Positions 9,001 to 16,187 of a stretch of DNA of 64,000 nucleotides are shown piece after piece. This stretch comes from a virus. Position 1 is the first letter of the stretch; each line of letters opens with the position of its first letter. The stretch is taken from IMG/VR virus record IMGVR_UViG_3300042154_000876, positions 1-64,000 of that record, one strand, 5' to 3'. The notes beneath the pieces are model-generated. The model saw only the letters and a program-made list of their open reading frames with translations, ran no database searches and had not been told where the DNA came from. The position numbers and the translations under genes are program-made.

Positions 9001-12000
9001 GATCACCAAGAACGTTCCTACAATGCTTGGCCAGGATGTTGCCACTAGGTACATAATTTCCGCTAAGGATCTAGAAGACAAGTATGACGACGCAGTCCTA
9101 GCTCGAAGCATCGAAAACGGTTACGAGATCAATGGCCTACGCGTTCCTGCTAAGTCTACTGTAACTATTCCAGAGAACTATACCCCCTCTAAGCCTGGAG
9201 TTTGGCTAGGAAGCACCGAAGACGAGATTAATGCTCAGCTTGACCTATACGGAGCTACCAAGGCTGACTCTGCACCTAGCAGTGCCATGCTTAACGCTCT
9301 TAAGGGCCTAAACTCTGTTCTTAAGATCAGACAGTACGAGTCTACCCTTGAGGCCAACGACCTTGACGACTTCCTTCAGAGAGAAGTTCTTCGTGCTGAC
9401 CTAACACGTACCCGCCGTGCATTGTCGGGCGTTGCAGCGCAGCTTGCTGATCTGCTAGAGTCTAGCCCTAGCACTGCTGTAAAAGCCGACTCTGCCAAGA
9501 TCCTCCGAGGAGCTATCGAAGGTCTTACAGACCTACGCTCTGTTCTAAACCTAAGACGCACCAACGTGCTTACCAAGAAGGAAGTAGACAAGCGTCTATC
9601 CGACATAGCGATCGCTATTCTTCCTGGAGACGGATCGCCTAGCCCACTGGGCACCCTAAAGAACAAGACCCCGGAGGCCTTGGAAGTTCTAGCCCGTGCT
9701 CAGGCGGCAGTTGGATCTCTTATTGGCCTATACAAGCAGGGTGGATCTGCTCCGATAGACCAAGACGCTGTTGAAGAGTCTTCGTCCAGTAGAAAGCCTT
9801 CTATGAAGTTCTTCTACCCACCTACGTTTGCTGGCGAGGGCCTTGACCCACTACGCGGTATGAGCAACTACAACGATGTTATCCAGTTCCTAAAGAACAA
9901 CGACATCTATGTTCTCGATCTTGAAACAACTGGACTAACTGATCTAGATGACTTTGAAATCAAGAATGATCCTATCCAGATCGCTGTTACCAAAATCTCT
10001 GGCCTACAGGCTGTAGACTCTTTCACCACCTACATCAACCCTCAGTCTAAGATCAGTTCTTATACCCTAAAGAACGTTGGAGACGGTAAGGGTGGACGTG
10101 TCACCCAGGAGTTCCTATCTGGCTTCCCTACTAAGCGAGACACTATGGCTCAGCTTAAAGAGTTCATTCCAAATGGCGCTATTATTGCTGGACACAACTC
10201 GACTTTGTTCGACATGGAAGTTATCAACCGCACTATTGCTGAAGCTGGTCTAGAACCTCTAGAGCCTTCAGGCATGATTGATACTCTTGGTTTCGCTCGC
10301 TACATCATGCCTGAGTGGACGCCAGAGAACCCTGACGCTCCTTTCAAGATCAACGCCCGCGGTGAGCAGACCAAGTCCTTCTCTCTTGAAGCTTTGGTCA
10401 CCTACTTCGGTCTATCGAACAACGGCCGTCACGAAGCTGACGCCGACGTTAGCTCGACCGTTGAAGTATTCCAGAAGATGCTTGACCGAGCCTCTAGAGG
10501 TCTTGCTGTAGGCGGACGAGAGTTTAGCTACGACGCTTCTGACAACGACTGGAACTACGACGCCTATGTAGCCGCTGAAGAAGCATATAAGCAGGCATCT
10601 AGCGAGTACATCCTTGGCCGTGTTGGCGACATCCTATCCCTTGAGGGAATGAACCCTGAAGAGATTAACTCTCTCATTACCTCTATGATTAACAACATTC
10701 AATCTGGAGTAACCTCAGGGCAGGAACAGCCAAGAAGCGAAGCAAACGTCCCAGCAACTAACCCACTGCGGGACCTACCTGCTGGCTCTTACGTTCACGA
10801 CAACGCAACTGGCCGCGCTGGTATCTCTATGGGTATCGTTGGAAACCACGTTCTAGTTGACTTCCCTGCTGCCTCTATTCTGGCTAATGGGCTTCGCACG
10901 CTGGAGAAGGTTCTCCCGGAGTCCCTAGTTAACGCCACCCGCGACTTCCTAAGTGCTAACGGAGTCTATCTAGACTACGGCATGCAGGTAAAAAACCCAG
11001 ACCTACCTGGCGGCTACGGATATGTACTAAGCCTATCCGGCGACAAGGGTGGAAACATCTACGCCGGTTCTGCAGACTACGCAGCTCAGTTCCCAGCCAA
11101 GAGCCTAGAGGTGGTGCCTACAACTGTCGCAGACGATAAAGCCTCTGACAAGCAAGAGGCTCGAATCATCAACCTAGTTGATGAGGTAGTTTCTGCTGGA
11201 ATTATGGATAAGGCCATGGCCCTACCATTCCAGCGCGCCGCTGAGAACCACCTCTACGGTAAAAAGTCAGCTGGAGACGTTATTATGCGTCTTACCACGG
11301 CGCTAAACCAGTTTAGACAGCACGCTGCCAATAGCGACATCCAGGTTGAAGCCGGCGAGAATGCAGCCTCTCAGATCGAGGAAATGGCCGCGCCTAAGAA
11401 GCCAAAGGATACTAAAAAAATCGAGGACATCGAGTTTAGTAAGGCATTGGAGAAGGCGCTCAAGGAGCTTGACATACAGCCTACCCCTGAAGGCAGAAAC
11501 ATTATTGGTTCAGTTATCAATAACTTCTTCACCGCAGTTATGGCCCTTGCCGGTGTTGGTAAAACTACCAACCTACGCCTAACAGCTGAGGCTATTATGA
11601 GCCTCTTCCCTCAGATGAGAATCCTATACGCGGTATTCAACAAAGAAAACCAAATGGAAGCTTTGGAGAAGATGCCAGATAACACAGAGGCTAGAACCTC
11701 TGACTCTATCAGCGTTATGGCCAACGCCAACAATAAACTACGCGATAAGATGGACGCCTTATCTAAACAGGATGAACCTCACAACATGCCTGTTAACTTC
11801 TTCAGAGAAGCAGATATCGCTGATCTATTCGGTGTAAAGGATGTCACCCTATCTACAGGAAAAGATGTACCTCGCGAGCGCGTAGCCGGAATCGCATCTG
11901 CTGCCTTACGAGCATGGATTCTATCCGATTCTATGAAGATTGATGCCAGTACTATTGACGCAATCTCCAGCCAGTTGAGTGAGAAAGAGATGCCTCAGAC

Positions 12001-15000
12001 AGCCGAGGACTACCGACCATTTATCCGACTTGTTCAGATGATGTGGGACGATGTTATTTCTGACCACGACCAGGATCGACGCCAGCTAGTAGTCAACTTC
12101 AACCACCTATTCAAGAACTGGGCACTTACTCGCCCTGACCTGACTGAAGTAGATGGTTCTGGAAAGAGCATTCACGGTCTTAAAAATGTCCCTGACTTCC
12201 TTTTCCTAGACGAAGCTCAGGATATTAACCCAGTATTCCGAAAAGTGATCGAAGACCAGTATACCCTTCACAAAAACGGTATTGTTATGATTGCTGTTGG
12301 CGACAATAACCAGGCTATCTTTGGATTCCGCGGAGCAGAAGACGCTCTGAATATTGTAAAGCGAGACCTAACGCTACCTCTAACTAAGAGCTACCGAACT
12401 GGTCAGACCGTTCTAGATGCCGCTGCTAACAAGCTGCTAGCGATGCTAGGAGAGTCGTTAAGACTACAAGGTAAGGATGGTAACGGCACTAAGCTTGTTG
12501 ACAATATGTCGCGAGAGAGGATCGATCTAGCCCTATCTCGAGGAACCGCCGCGATTCTAAAAGAAGCGATTGTGGTCGAGGAGATGTTTGAGGGAGGTAG
12601 AATCGCTACCACCCTGAACTTCAAGCAAGAGCTACTAAACATGCTTAAAGCGATGACTTACCTACAGCGCGTGGACTACGTCAACTATGCCAACGCTGAG
12701 GCACGTAAGAATGATCCAAATGCCGCGCCGATATTGCCACCTAAAAGACCTACAATACCTGGGGCATTGCTGGGCCTAAACTGGGAAACCATGTATGAGC
12801 TTCTGTCTGAAGGTAAGGGTGACCAATCTATTCAGCAGATTTGGAATGTTATCCGCGGTCACGCTAGCAAAAACAAAATTAAAATCGGGCCAGCAATGTC
12901 TGACCTACTGAACAACATTGTTCCTAACCTTCGAGTAGTTAATCACGAGTTCCACCTTCCAGCCCAGCTAGATCCGATCGGGTCTCTCGGTGGAGGATTG
13001 GACTACGAGATTACAAAGGATAAGATTATTATCCGAGACGACCCATCCGCGGGCTTTAATGCTCGTAAGACGGCCATTAGCGGTGTCTACAATAACCGCA
13101 AGGTTCTCGAGGACTACGGGTTCTGGAACCCTAGCAAGGATCAGGCAACTGGACGATACGGTGGATTTGAGTGGGAAATCAACCTATATGACGATGGGCG
13201 TGATCAGTTGCAGGACCTTGTCAAGGGTCTTCGCGGTGAGGACGCCATGTTCCGCATTATGACTGGTCACACCTCAAAGGGTCTGGAAGCCGATAACGTC
13301 AAGATTCTAGATGACTGGCTAGACCTAACGCCGTTCCTACCTGGTGGAGATGCTGAAAAGCAGAACGAACTGCTAGAACTGTTCCGCTCGCGTGGTCCAG
13401 ACTTTGATCTTATGGAAGAGATCCGCTTGATGTATGTAGTCACTACTCGACCACGCACTGAACTTGATTTAGGTGGTTTGAAGTGGTTAAACAATCACTC
13501 ACCTGAGCAACTTAAGGCTGCTGTTGATGAGATCCAAAAGCGACTAGCTATGGGATTCGGCGCAGTTGAGGAGGGCGTAGAGGTTAAGTCTCCAGAAGAG
13601 ATTGAAGCCATCAAGAACCGACCAACTGGCGAAGATCTTTCTGGTCTACCTCCACGCACCGACTGGGAGGCAGAAAAAGCAGCAAAAGAGGAAAATAGTT
13701 GGAGGCTCAAGAACACTGAGGAGAGAACTAAGGAAGAGATTGGAGAAATCCCTAGGGATGGAAATCTTCCACTCAAGCCACGCTCCCGCGACAACGCTGA
13801 ACTAGCCAAGTTGAAGGAAGAAAGGCGAGAGCTCGTCAGTAAGATTGCTACCGCTAAGAGTAAGGGCAAGGAGCCTAGCAAGGCCACCGAGCAAAAGTTA
13901 GCGGATGTAAATCAGAAGATTTCTGACATTGAGAATGCTGACAGTGTTGAAGAGTTTTCATCTAAAAAACGTCCAAGCTCTCCTAACTACCAGGATGAGT
14001 TTGATCGAAAGGTTGATGGTCTAAAGGCCGCTATTGCAACCGCTAAGGACATTCTAAACCTTGTGCCTGAAGACCGAACCGGAGACTTCAAGGGCTATGC
14101 TGACACCAACATCGAGGAAACTATCGCTGGACTACAAGAGGACCTAAATGCTCTGCTTGACAACCCAGACATGCTGGAGCGTGATGACGAGGAAGACTAC
14201 CGCATTGCCGAGCGTCTACTGGCTAAGCTGAATGCAGATAAGATGGCTAAACTAGACATGGGCGATCTGATGGATGCTCGTCGCATTGTGAAGAACAAGA
14301 GCGACATCACCGGAACTGATCAGAGCTTTGTCTATGGCACTACCCCACCTGTGTACCTCAACCGAGTAATGCTAGACGCACTAGAGAAGATGAAGGACCA
14401 CCTGTATCGTAAGCTGAAGCACGACGAGAAGCTAGACTTCGCTCCTTATGTTTCGGACCAGGTCGAAGAGTCATCTTCTCCGGTAGAGAATATCTCTCCA
14501 GAGATGGAAAAGAAGCTCTACAACATTGTTGAAGAGGCTGCTAAGTTCTACAGCGACCGCTTGATGAACTTCAATGACCCAGGTGCGACCGAGGCAAAGA
14601 AGTACGTTGTATCGCGAGGATTCGGTGCTGCCAACGCCGAGACCTTTAAGATTGGATACTCTTCGAAGAACTGGGCTGACCTATATCAGCACCTACGTCG
14701 CAAGGGATTCTCTGAAGAAGAGATCTTAGCCTCGGGACTAGTCAACAGAAGCGAAAACAACGGACGACTATTTGATGCCTTGCGCAACAGACTAGTCTTC
14801 CCCGTTAGCAACGACAAGGGCCAAGTGGTTGGTTTTGTTGGACGCTCGATTGACCCTGAAGAGCCAATCCGCTACATGAGAACCAAGGGTACCCCGATCT
14901 TCCAGAAGTCGAGCACCTTGTTTGGTCTAGATCAGGCTAGGGATGCAATCGCTGAGTCAGGCGAGATGGTTGTTGTTGAAGGTCAGTTTGACGTTCTAGC

Positions 15001-15514
15001 AATGCACGCTGCCGGCATCAAGAATGCTATTGCTGCCTCGGGAACCGCATTCGGTGAGGGCCACATGGACCTATTCAACCAGATTGTTGGTGACAAGGAA
15101 AACAAGAGCGTAGTGTTTGCTTTCGACCCAGACGAAGCCGGAATTAAAGCAGCTGGAAAAGCGTACATGATGTTGACCCAGTCCTACTTTGATGTCGCGC
15201 CTTACATTGTCTCTGATGAATCTGGACTAGACCCTTCTGACATTTACTCAAAGGATAACGAAAACGGTCTTAAGACTCTGATGGATAACAAGCGCCCAAT
15301 GGCTGAAGTTCTGATCGAAAGACTTCTGTCTAGTGGTAGAGAGCTTAGCGATATCCGCGACGCTATCATTGCAATCCTGATGAATGTCCACGACACTAAC
15401 CTACAGACCCAGCTAGTTCAGCGCTTCGGCCCTCAGCTTGGTGGAGACATGGGCGAGCTGTTTGCAGAGGTTAGAATGTATGATCCTAAGCGGAACGCTA
15501 AATACAACATCTAG
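6023..15514 (+). CDS. Giant polyvalent protein A: exonuclease, UvrD helicase, DnaG primase
   Basis: 3163 aa, GTG start with GGAAG upstream. Visible order: helical N-terminus with M-T-A-S-A at 107-111; an R-D-D-E-G-Q-F-A-E-M-G-G motif near 200; a long mostly helical region to about 1250; a DEDDh exonuclease (about 1290-1490); a KOW-like beta segment; a UvrD/Rep SF1 helicase (about 1820-2490); a coiled coil; and a DnaG-like primase core (about 2825-3110). V-E-E-[SMF]-[SA]-[SA]-type motifs lie at 415, 540, 1250, 1785, 2642 and 2814, at the domain boundaries. Gene position between portal and capsid protease suggests a late, virion-associated product. I infer cleavage into about seven pieces. Such mosaics are known as polyvalent proteins of phages and conjugative elements; a single uncut protein remains possible. 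Confidence 0.85.
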   Translation: MSKLIDQFDSNFENEGGIRHAIVDIIESRRAEIPAIRMVEEETLFQVAERALESNTDLEPDVRYFAALREVTNFITFATEGAISDIVTKHADLLPASHPNSKESAVMTASAQRMLRAEWLAADLRITDENVRSIVAAVYASNPLSVDYAYHLSRLESLEEGQVPADLLIQPLLAFGDPYAGKNSFWHRSMRAKKQRRDDEGQFAEMGGGYRFYVRDLRGRVFSVVGKVAGIPENDPLGIDIEVIGVEGIRDGIYTIPAAAGHSFKAILPEHAVSKRIRISGDNLNAIDLSSLTRKELPTSWFATKGSNDKTDLDNKVKADRFFATGDGYIANLYNKPDEELGKRIAEAQNKFGALVVSDQGTDTLNPDKPVYELISTKRGQPEVVGYSQDWAALQKFASDEDENYPEAENEPLAVEESAAKKPKEAPAAAPVAPESMDELVPDLPSYNPSENVPATWYDNGDNTFYSIDGKYVAKFGPTDIAADYVYSYDPSSGQEGLLPTGATVSDAFAIYNTDNGSAVGGVSFDWNGVSDAIDSVDQVEEMASPTKLDPENLDPDRAKYIEPDANVGGRAGANDPISDAQKRSIYAAIGKHEVAGGIADIWDEMVANDWQGYTFANAMTLLIKINESPERPGGWVKPAQIYHRKAMRDSLRNRDVPEEAKKILLESYKSMGEAEIKAQITLVNTFPAITPDPRATLDGDRKPIVAPVKYEPGTVNAETARIPKLQPANAYPNKYPPRAQGVDRDGKAFYPLLNDLKGAFSSKKVSEDMVILFDDMLTRPSVYSYKDYGAFMDVLNKLEPTEKKLATTATRALVDTMIGMSKDVPGDLQEKLKGRRMMDHDEINALITELVPYVPEYEKIAGRAKTAQETAESKNLSSATPKYLGTDLTAAQSAPKPMQLVMLESLIENKDFSDPAAKKDLDTLIAEHRTMPYPLIQSYIKEFQQLPYKAQFQPNMLHTTISREDGGPTPRMLRSLERSRIKGLIGDEAWNEITKNVPTMLGQDVATRYIISAKDLEDKYDDAVLARSIENGYEINGLRVPAKSTVTIPENYTPSKPGVWLGSTEDEINAQLDLYGATKADSAPSSAMLNALKGLNSVLKIRQYESTLEANDLDDFLQREVLRADLTRTRRALSGVAAQLADLLESSPSTAVKADSAKILRGAIEGLTDLRSVLNLRRTNVLTKKEVDKRLSDIAIAILPGDGSPSPLGTLKNKTPEALEVLARAQAAVGSLIGLYKQGGSAPIDQDAVEESSSSRKPSMKFFYPPTFAGEGLDPLRGMSNYNDVIQFLKNNDIYVLDLETTGLTDLDDFEIKNDPIQIAVTKISGLQAVDSFTTYINPQSKISSYTLKNVGDGKGGRVTQEFLSGFPTKRDTMAQLKEFIPNGAIIAGHNSTLFDMEVINRTIAEAGLEPLEPSGMIDTLGFARYIMPEWTPENPDAPFKINARGEQTKSFSLEALVTYFGLSNNGRHEADADVSSTVEVFQKMLDRASRGLAVGGREFSYDASDNDWNYDAYVAAEEAYKQASSEYILGRVGDILSLEGMNPEEINSLITSMINNIQSGVTSGQEQPRSEANVPATNPLRDLPAGSYVHDNATGRAGISMGIVGNHVLVDFPAASILANGLRTLEKVLPESLVNATRDFLSANGVYLDYGMQVKNPDLPGGYGYVLSLSGDKGGNIYAGSADYAAQFPAKSLEVVPTTVADDKASDKQEARIINLVDEVVSAGIMDKAMALPFQRAAENHLYGKKSAGDVIMRLTTALNQFRQHAANSDIQVEAGENAASQIEEMAAPKKPKDTKKIEDIEFSKALEKALKELDIQPTPEGRNIIGSVINNFFTAVMALAGVGKTTNLRLTAEAIMSLFPQMRILYAVFNKENQMEALEKMPDNTEARTSDSISVMANANNKLRDKMDALSKQDEPHNMPVNFFREADIADLFGVKDVTLSTGKDVPRERVAGIASAALRAWILSDSMKIDASTIDAISSQLSEKEMPQTAEDYRPFIRLVQMMWDDVISDHDQDRRQLVVNFNHLFKNWALTRPDLTEVDGSGKSIHGLKNVPDFLFLDEAQDINPVFRKVIEDQYTLHKNGIVMIAVGDNNQAIFGFRGAEDALNIVKRDLTLPLTKSYRTGQTVLDAAANKLLAMLGESLRLQGKDGNGTKLVDNMSRERIDLALSRGTAAILKEAIVVEEMFEGGRIATTLNFKQELLNMLKAMTYLQRVDYVNYANAEARKNDPNAAPILPPKRPTIPGALLGLNWETMYELLSEGKGDQSIQQIWNVIRGHASKNKIKIGPAMSDLLNNIVPNLRVVNHEFHLPAQLDPIGSLGGGLDYEITKDKIIIRDDPSAGFNARKTAISGVYNNRKVLEDYGFWNPSKDQATGRYGGFEWEINLYDDGRDQLQDLVKGLRGEDAMFRIMTGHTSKGLEADNVKILDDWLDLTPFLPGGDAEKQNELLELFRSRGPDFDLMEEIRLMYVVTTRPRTELDLGGLKWLNNHSPEQLKAAVDEIQKRLAMGFGAVEEGVEVKSPEEIEAIKNRPTGEDLSGLPPRTDWEAEKAAKEENSWRLKNTEERTKEEIGEIPRDGNLPLKPRSRDNAELAKLKEERRELVSKIATAKSKGKEPSKATEQKLADVNQKISDIENADSVEEFSSKKRPSSPNYQDEFDRKVDGLKAAIATAKDILNLVPEDRTGDFKGYADTNIEETIAGLQEDLNALLDNPDMLERDDEEDYRIAERLLAKLNADKMAKLDMGDLMDARRIVKNKSDITGTDQSFVYGTTPPVYLNRVMLDALEKMKDHLYRKLKHDEKLDFAPYVSDQVEESSSPVENISPEMEKKLYNIVEEAAKFYSDRLMNFNDPGATEAKKYVVSRGFGAANAETFKIGYSSKNWADLYQHLRRKGFSEEEILASGLVNRSENNGRLFDALRNRLVFPVSNDKGQVVGFVGRSIDPEEPIRYMRTKGTPIFQKSSTLFGLDQARDAIAESGEMVVVEGQFDVLAMHAAGIKNAIAASGTAFGEGHMDLFNQIVGDKENKSVVFAFDPDEAGIKAAGKAYMMLTQSYFDVAPYIVSDESGLDPSDIYSKDNENGLKTLMDNKRPMAEVLIERLLSSGRELSDIRDAIIAILMNVHDTNLQTQLVQRFGPQLGGDMGELFAEVRMYDPKRNAKYNI
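9770..11392 (+). other. DEDDh exonuclease (DnaQ-like) segment of giant protein A
   Basis: Bounded by motifs VEESSS (1250) and IEEMAA (1785). Exo I is D-L-E-T-T-G (about residue 1299), Exo II H-N-S-T-L-F-D, and Exo III H-E-A-D-A-D, so all four acidic residues and the histidine of a DEDDh 3'-5' exonuclease are present. A basic/beta segment with a G-N-H-V-L-V-D-F turn follows, then a Q-x3-I-x2-L helical repeat unit. Activity on DNA or RNA cannot be told apart. Confidence 0.85.
11393..13945 (+). other. UvrD/Rep-type SF1 helicase segment of giant protein A
   Basis: Walker A is A-L-A-G-V-G-K-T-T near residue 1840. Walker B is F-L-D-E-A-Q-D, motif III G-D-N-N-Q-A-I-F-G-F-R-G-A, motif IV S-Y-R-T-G, motif V T-G-H-T-S-K-G-L-E, and motif VI Y-V-V-T-T-R-P-R. 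This is the full motif set of a UvrD-like 3'-5' helicase. The segment ends in a charged coiled coil and the VEEFSS motif at 2642-2647. Confidence 0.88.
14480..15514 (+). other. DnaG-type primase core (TOPRIM) ending giant protein A
   Basis: The 344 residues after VEESSS (2814-2819) match the DnaG catalytic core: an N-terminal subdomain with S-R-G-F and G-R-x5-R-N-R-L-V-F-P, then TOPRIM motifs V-V-E-G-Q-F-D-V-L and F-D-P-D-E-A-G. The zinc-binding domain that normally precedes the core is absent, and there is no separate helicase-binding domain. It would make RNA primers if active. Confidence 0.88.
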
Positions 15515-15528
15515 CCCCTCAGGTTTAT

Positions 15529-15537
15529 TGGTATACT
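15529..15537 (+). promoter_or_regulatory. Extended -10 promoter for the small tandem genes and giant gene B
   Basis: TGGTATACT fits TG-n-TATACT. It lies 15 bases after the stop of giant gene A; a start near 15544 would place the hairpin at 15565-15601 in the leader of the next genes. Confidence 0.45.
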
Positions 15538-15564
15538 TGTAAAAGACTAATCAATCGCGATAGT

Positions 15565-15601
15565 TACCCCGTTAATTTGACAACTGCTAATTGACGGGGT
15601 A
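15565..15601 (+). promoter_or_regulatory. Strong leader stem-loop between giant A and the tandem small genes
   Basis: A 13-bp stem (15565-15577 with 15589-15601; one G-U pair) with an 11-base loop. The sequence after it (TTATCAAGG) has no U-tract, so it is a weak terminator at best. It lies between the candidate promoter at 15529 and the ATG at 15635 (TAAGGA ribosome site), so attenuation or mRNA processing/protection is likelier. Confidence 0.6.
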
Positions 15602-15634
15602 TTATCAAGGTGTTACGTTTCTATAAGGACCAGT

Positions 15635-15898
15635 ATGAAAATCTTTGTTGACACCCCCGAGGGCGGAAGCCTCGTTGAGATTGAAGTCTCCACACTAGAA
15701 GATGACAGGCTAAACACGCTTGCCGCATCTGGATCTAAAGAAGCGCGCGACGAGGTTAAAAAGCGTACCGGTATGGATCCATATAAGCCTGTTTCTGAGC
15801 ACACACCCGAAGACGTCGAATACTACATGGAGTGGTTAAAAAATAACGACTCTGAAAAATACAATAAAATTGTAGGTAGCGATAAGGACGTTGAGTAG
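15635..15898 (+). CDS. Small acidic protein, paralogue 1 of a tandem pair
   Basis: 87 aa, ATG with AAGGA six bases upstream. Not recognised. A short beta-like N-terminus (KIFVDTPEGGSLVEIEV) is followed by helices with the pattern L-x-D-x-x-L-N-x-L, E-A-R, R-T-G-x-D-P, then a C-terminal P-E-D-V-x-Y-Y-x-x-W segment. The next gene shares the same pattern in the same order, so the two are tandem duplicates. Their location between the two giant genes suggests a role linked to those proteins, for example as a partner or inhibitor; this is inference from position only. Confidence 0.65.
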   Translation: MKIFVDTPEGGSLVEIEVSTLEDDRLNTLAASGSKEARDEVKKRTGMDPYKPVSEHTPEDVEYYMEWLKNNDSEKYNKIVGSDKDVE

Positions 15899-15902
15899 GA
15901 CT

Positions 15903-16187
15903 ATGGAAGACAACTACGAAGAATACCAAGTAGACATGCATGTCATCACTGCTAGTGGTGGCAAGGATTTGAAGTTCCAGCTTAAGGACCTTACCGACGA
16001 GGAGCTTAATCAGCTCTATGAAGAGACTGGACTAGAAGAAGCCCGCCTCGCTTACCGCGAGCGTACCGGTGATGATCCAGCTAAAAACCTATGGATCTAT
16101 GGACCAGAAGACTTTGCGTGGTTCCAGGACTGGTGTGACCGCAACCCAGAAAAGTTTGAGAAGTTGCGAGCCCAGTATGACGTTTAG
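15903..16187 (+). CDS. Small acidic protein, paralogue 2 of a tandem pair
   Basis: 94 aa from the ATG at 15903; an in-frame TTG at 15891, overlapping the previous stop, would add four residues and the ribosome site does not decide between them. It shares with its neighbour the order L-x-D-E-E-L-N-x-L, L-E-E-A-R, R-T-G-D-D-P and G-P-E-D-F-x-W-F-x-D-W. An I-T-A-S-G-G sequence near the N-terminus resembles the junction motif of the virion proteins. Its last bases overlap the start of giant gene B (ATG 16177), implying translational coupling. Confidence 0.65.
   Translation: MEDNYEEYQVDMHVITASGGKDLKFQLKDLTDEELNQLYEETGLEEARLAYRERTGDDPAKNLWIYGPEDFAWFQDWCDRNPEKFEKLRAQYDV

Noticed and set aside
15565-15601. 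Rho-independent terminator after giant gene A
   Set aside because: The stem is strong but no U-run follows, and a candidate promoter lies upstream of it, so it is listed as a leader structure.
16069-16176. Upstream extension of giant protein B
   Set aside because: The 36 extra residues are read from a shadow frame of the preceding real gene; the ATG at 16177 gives normal overlap coupling.
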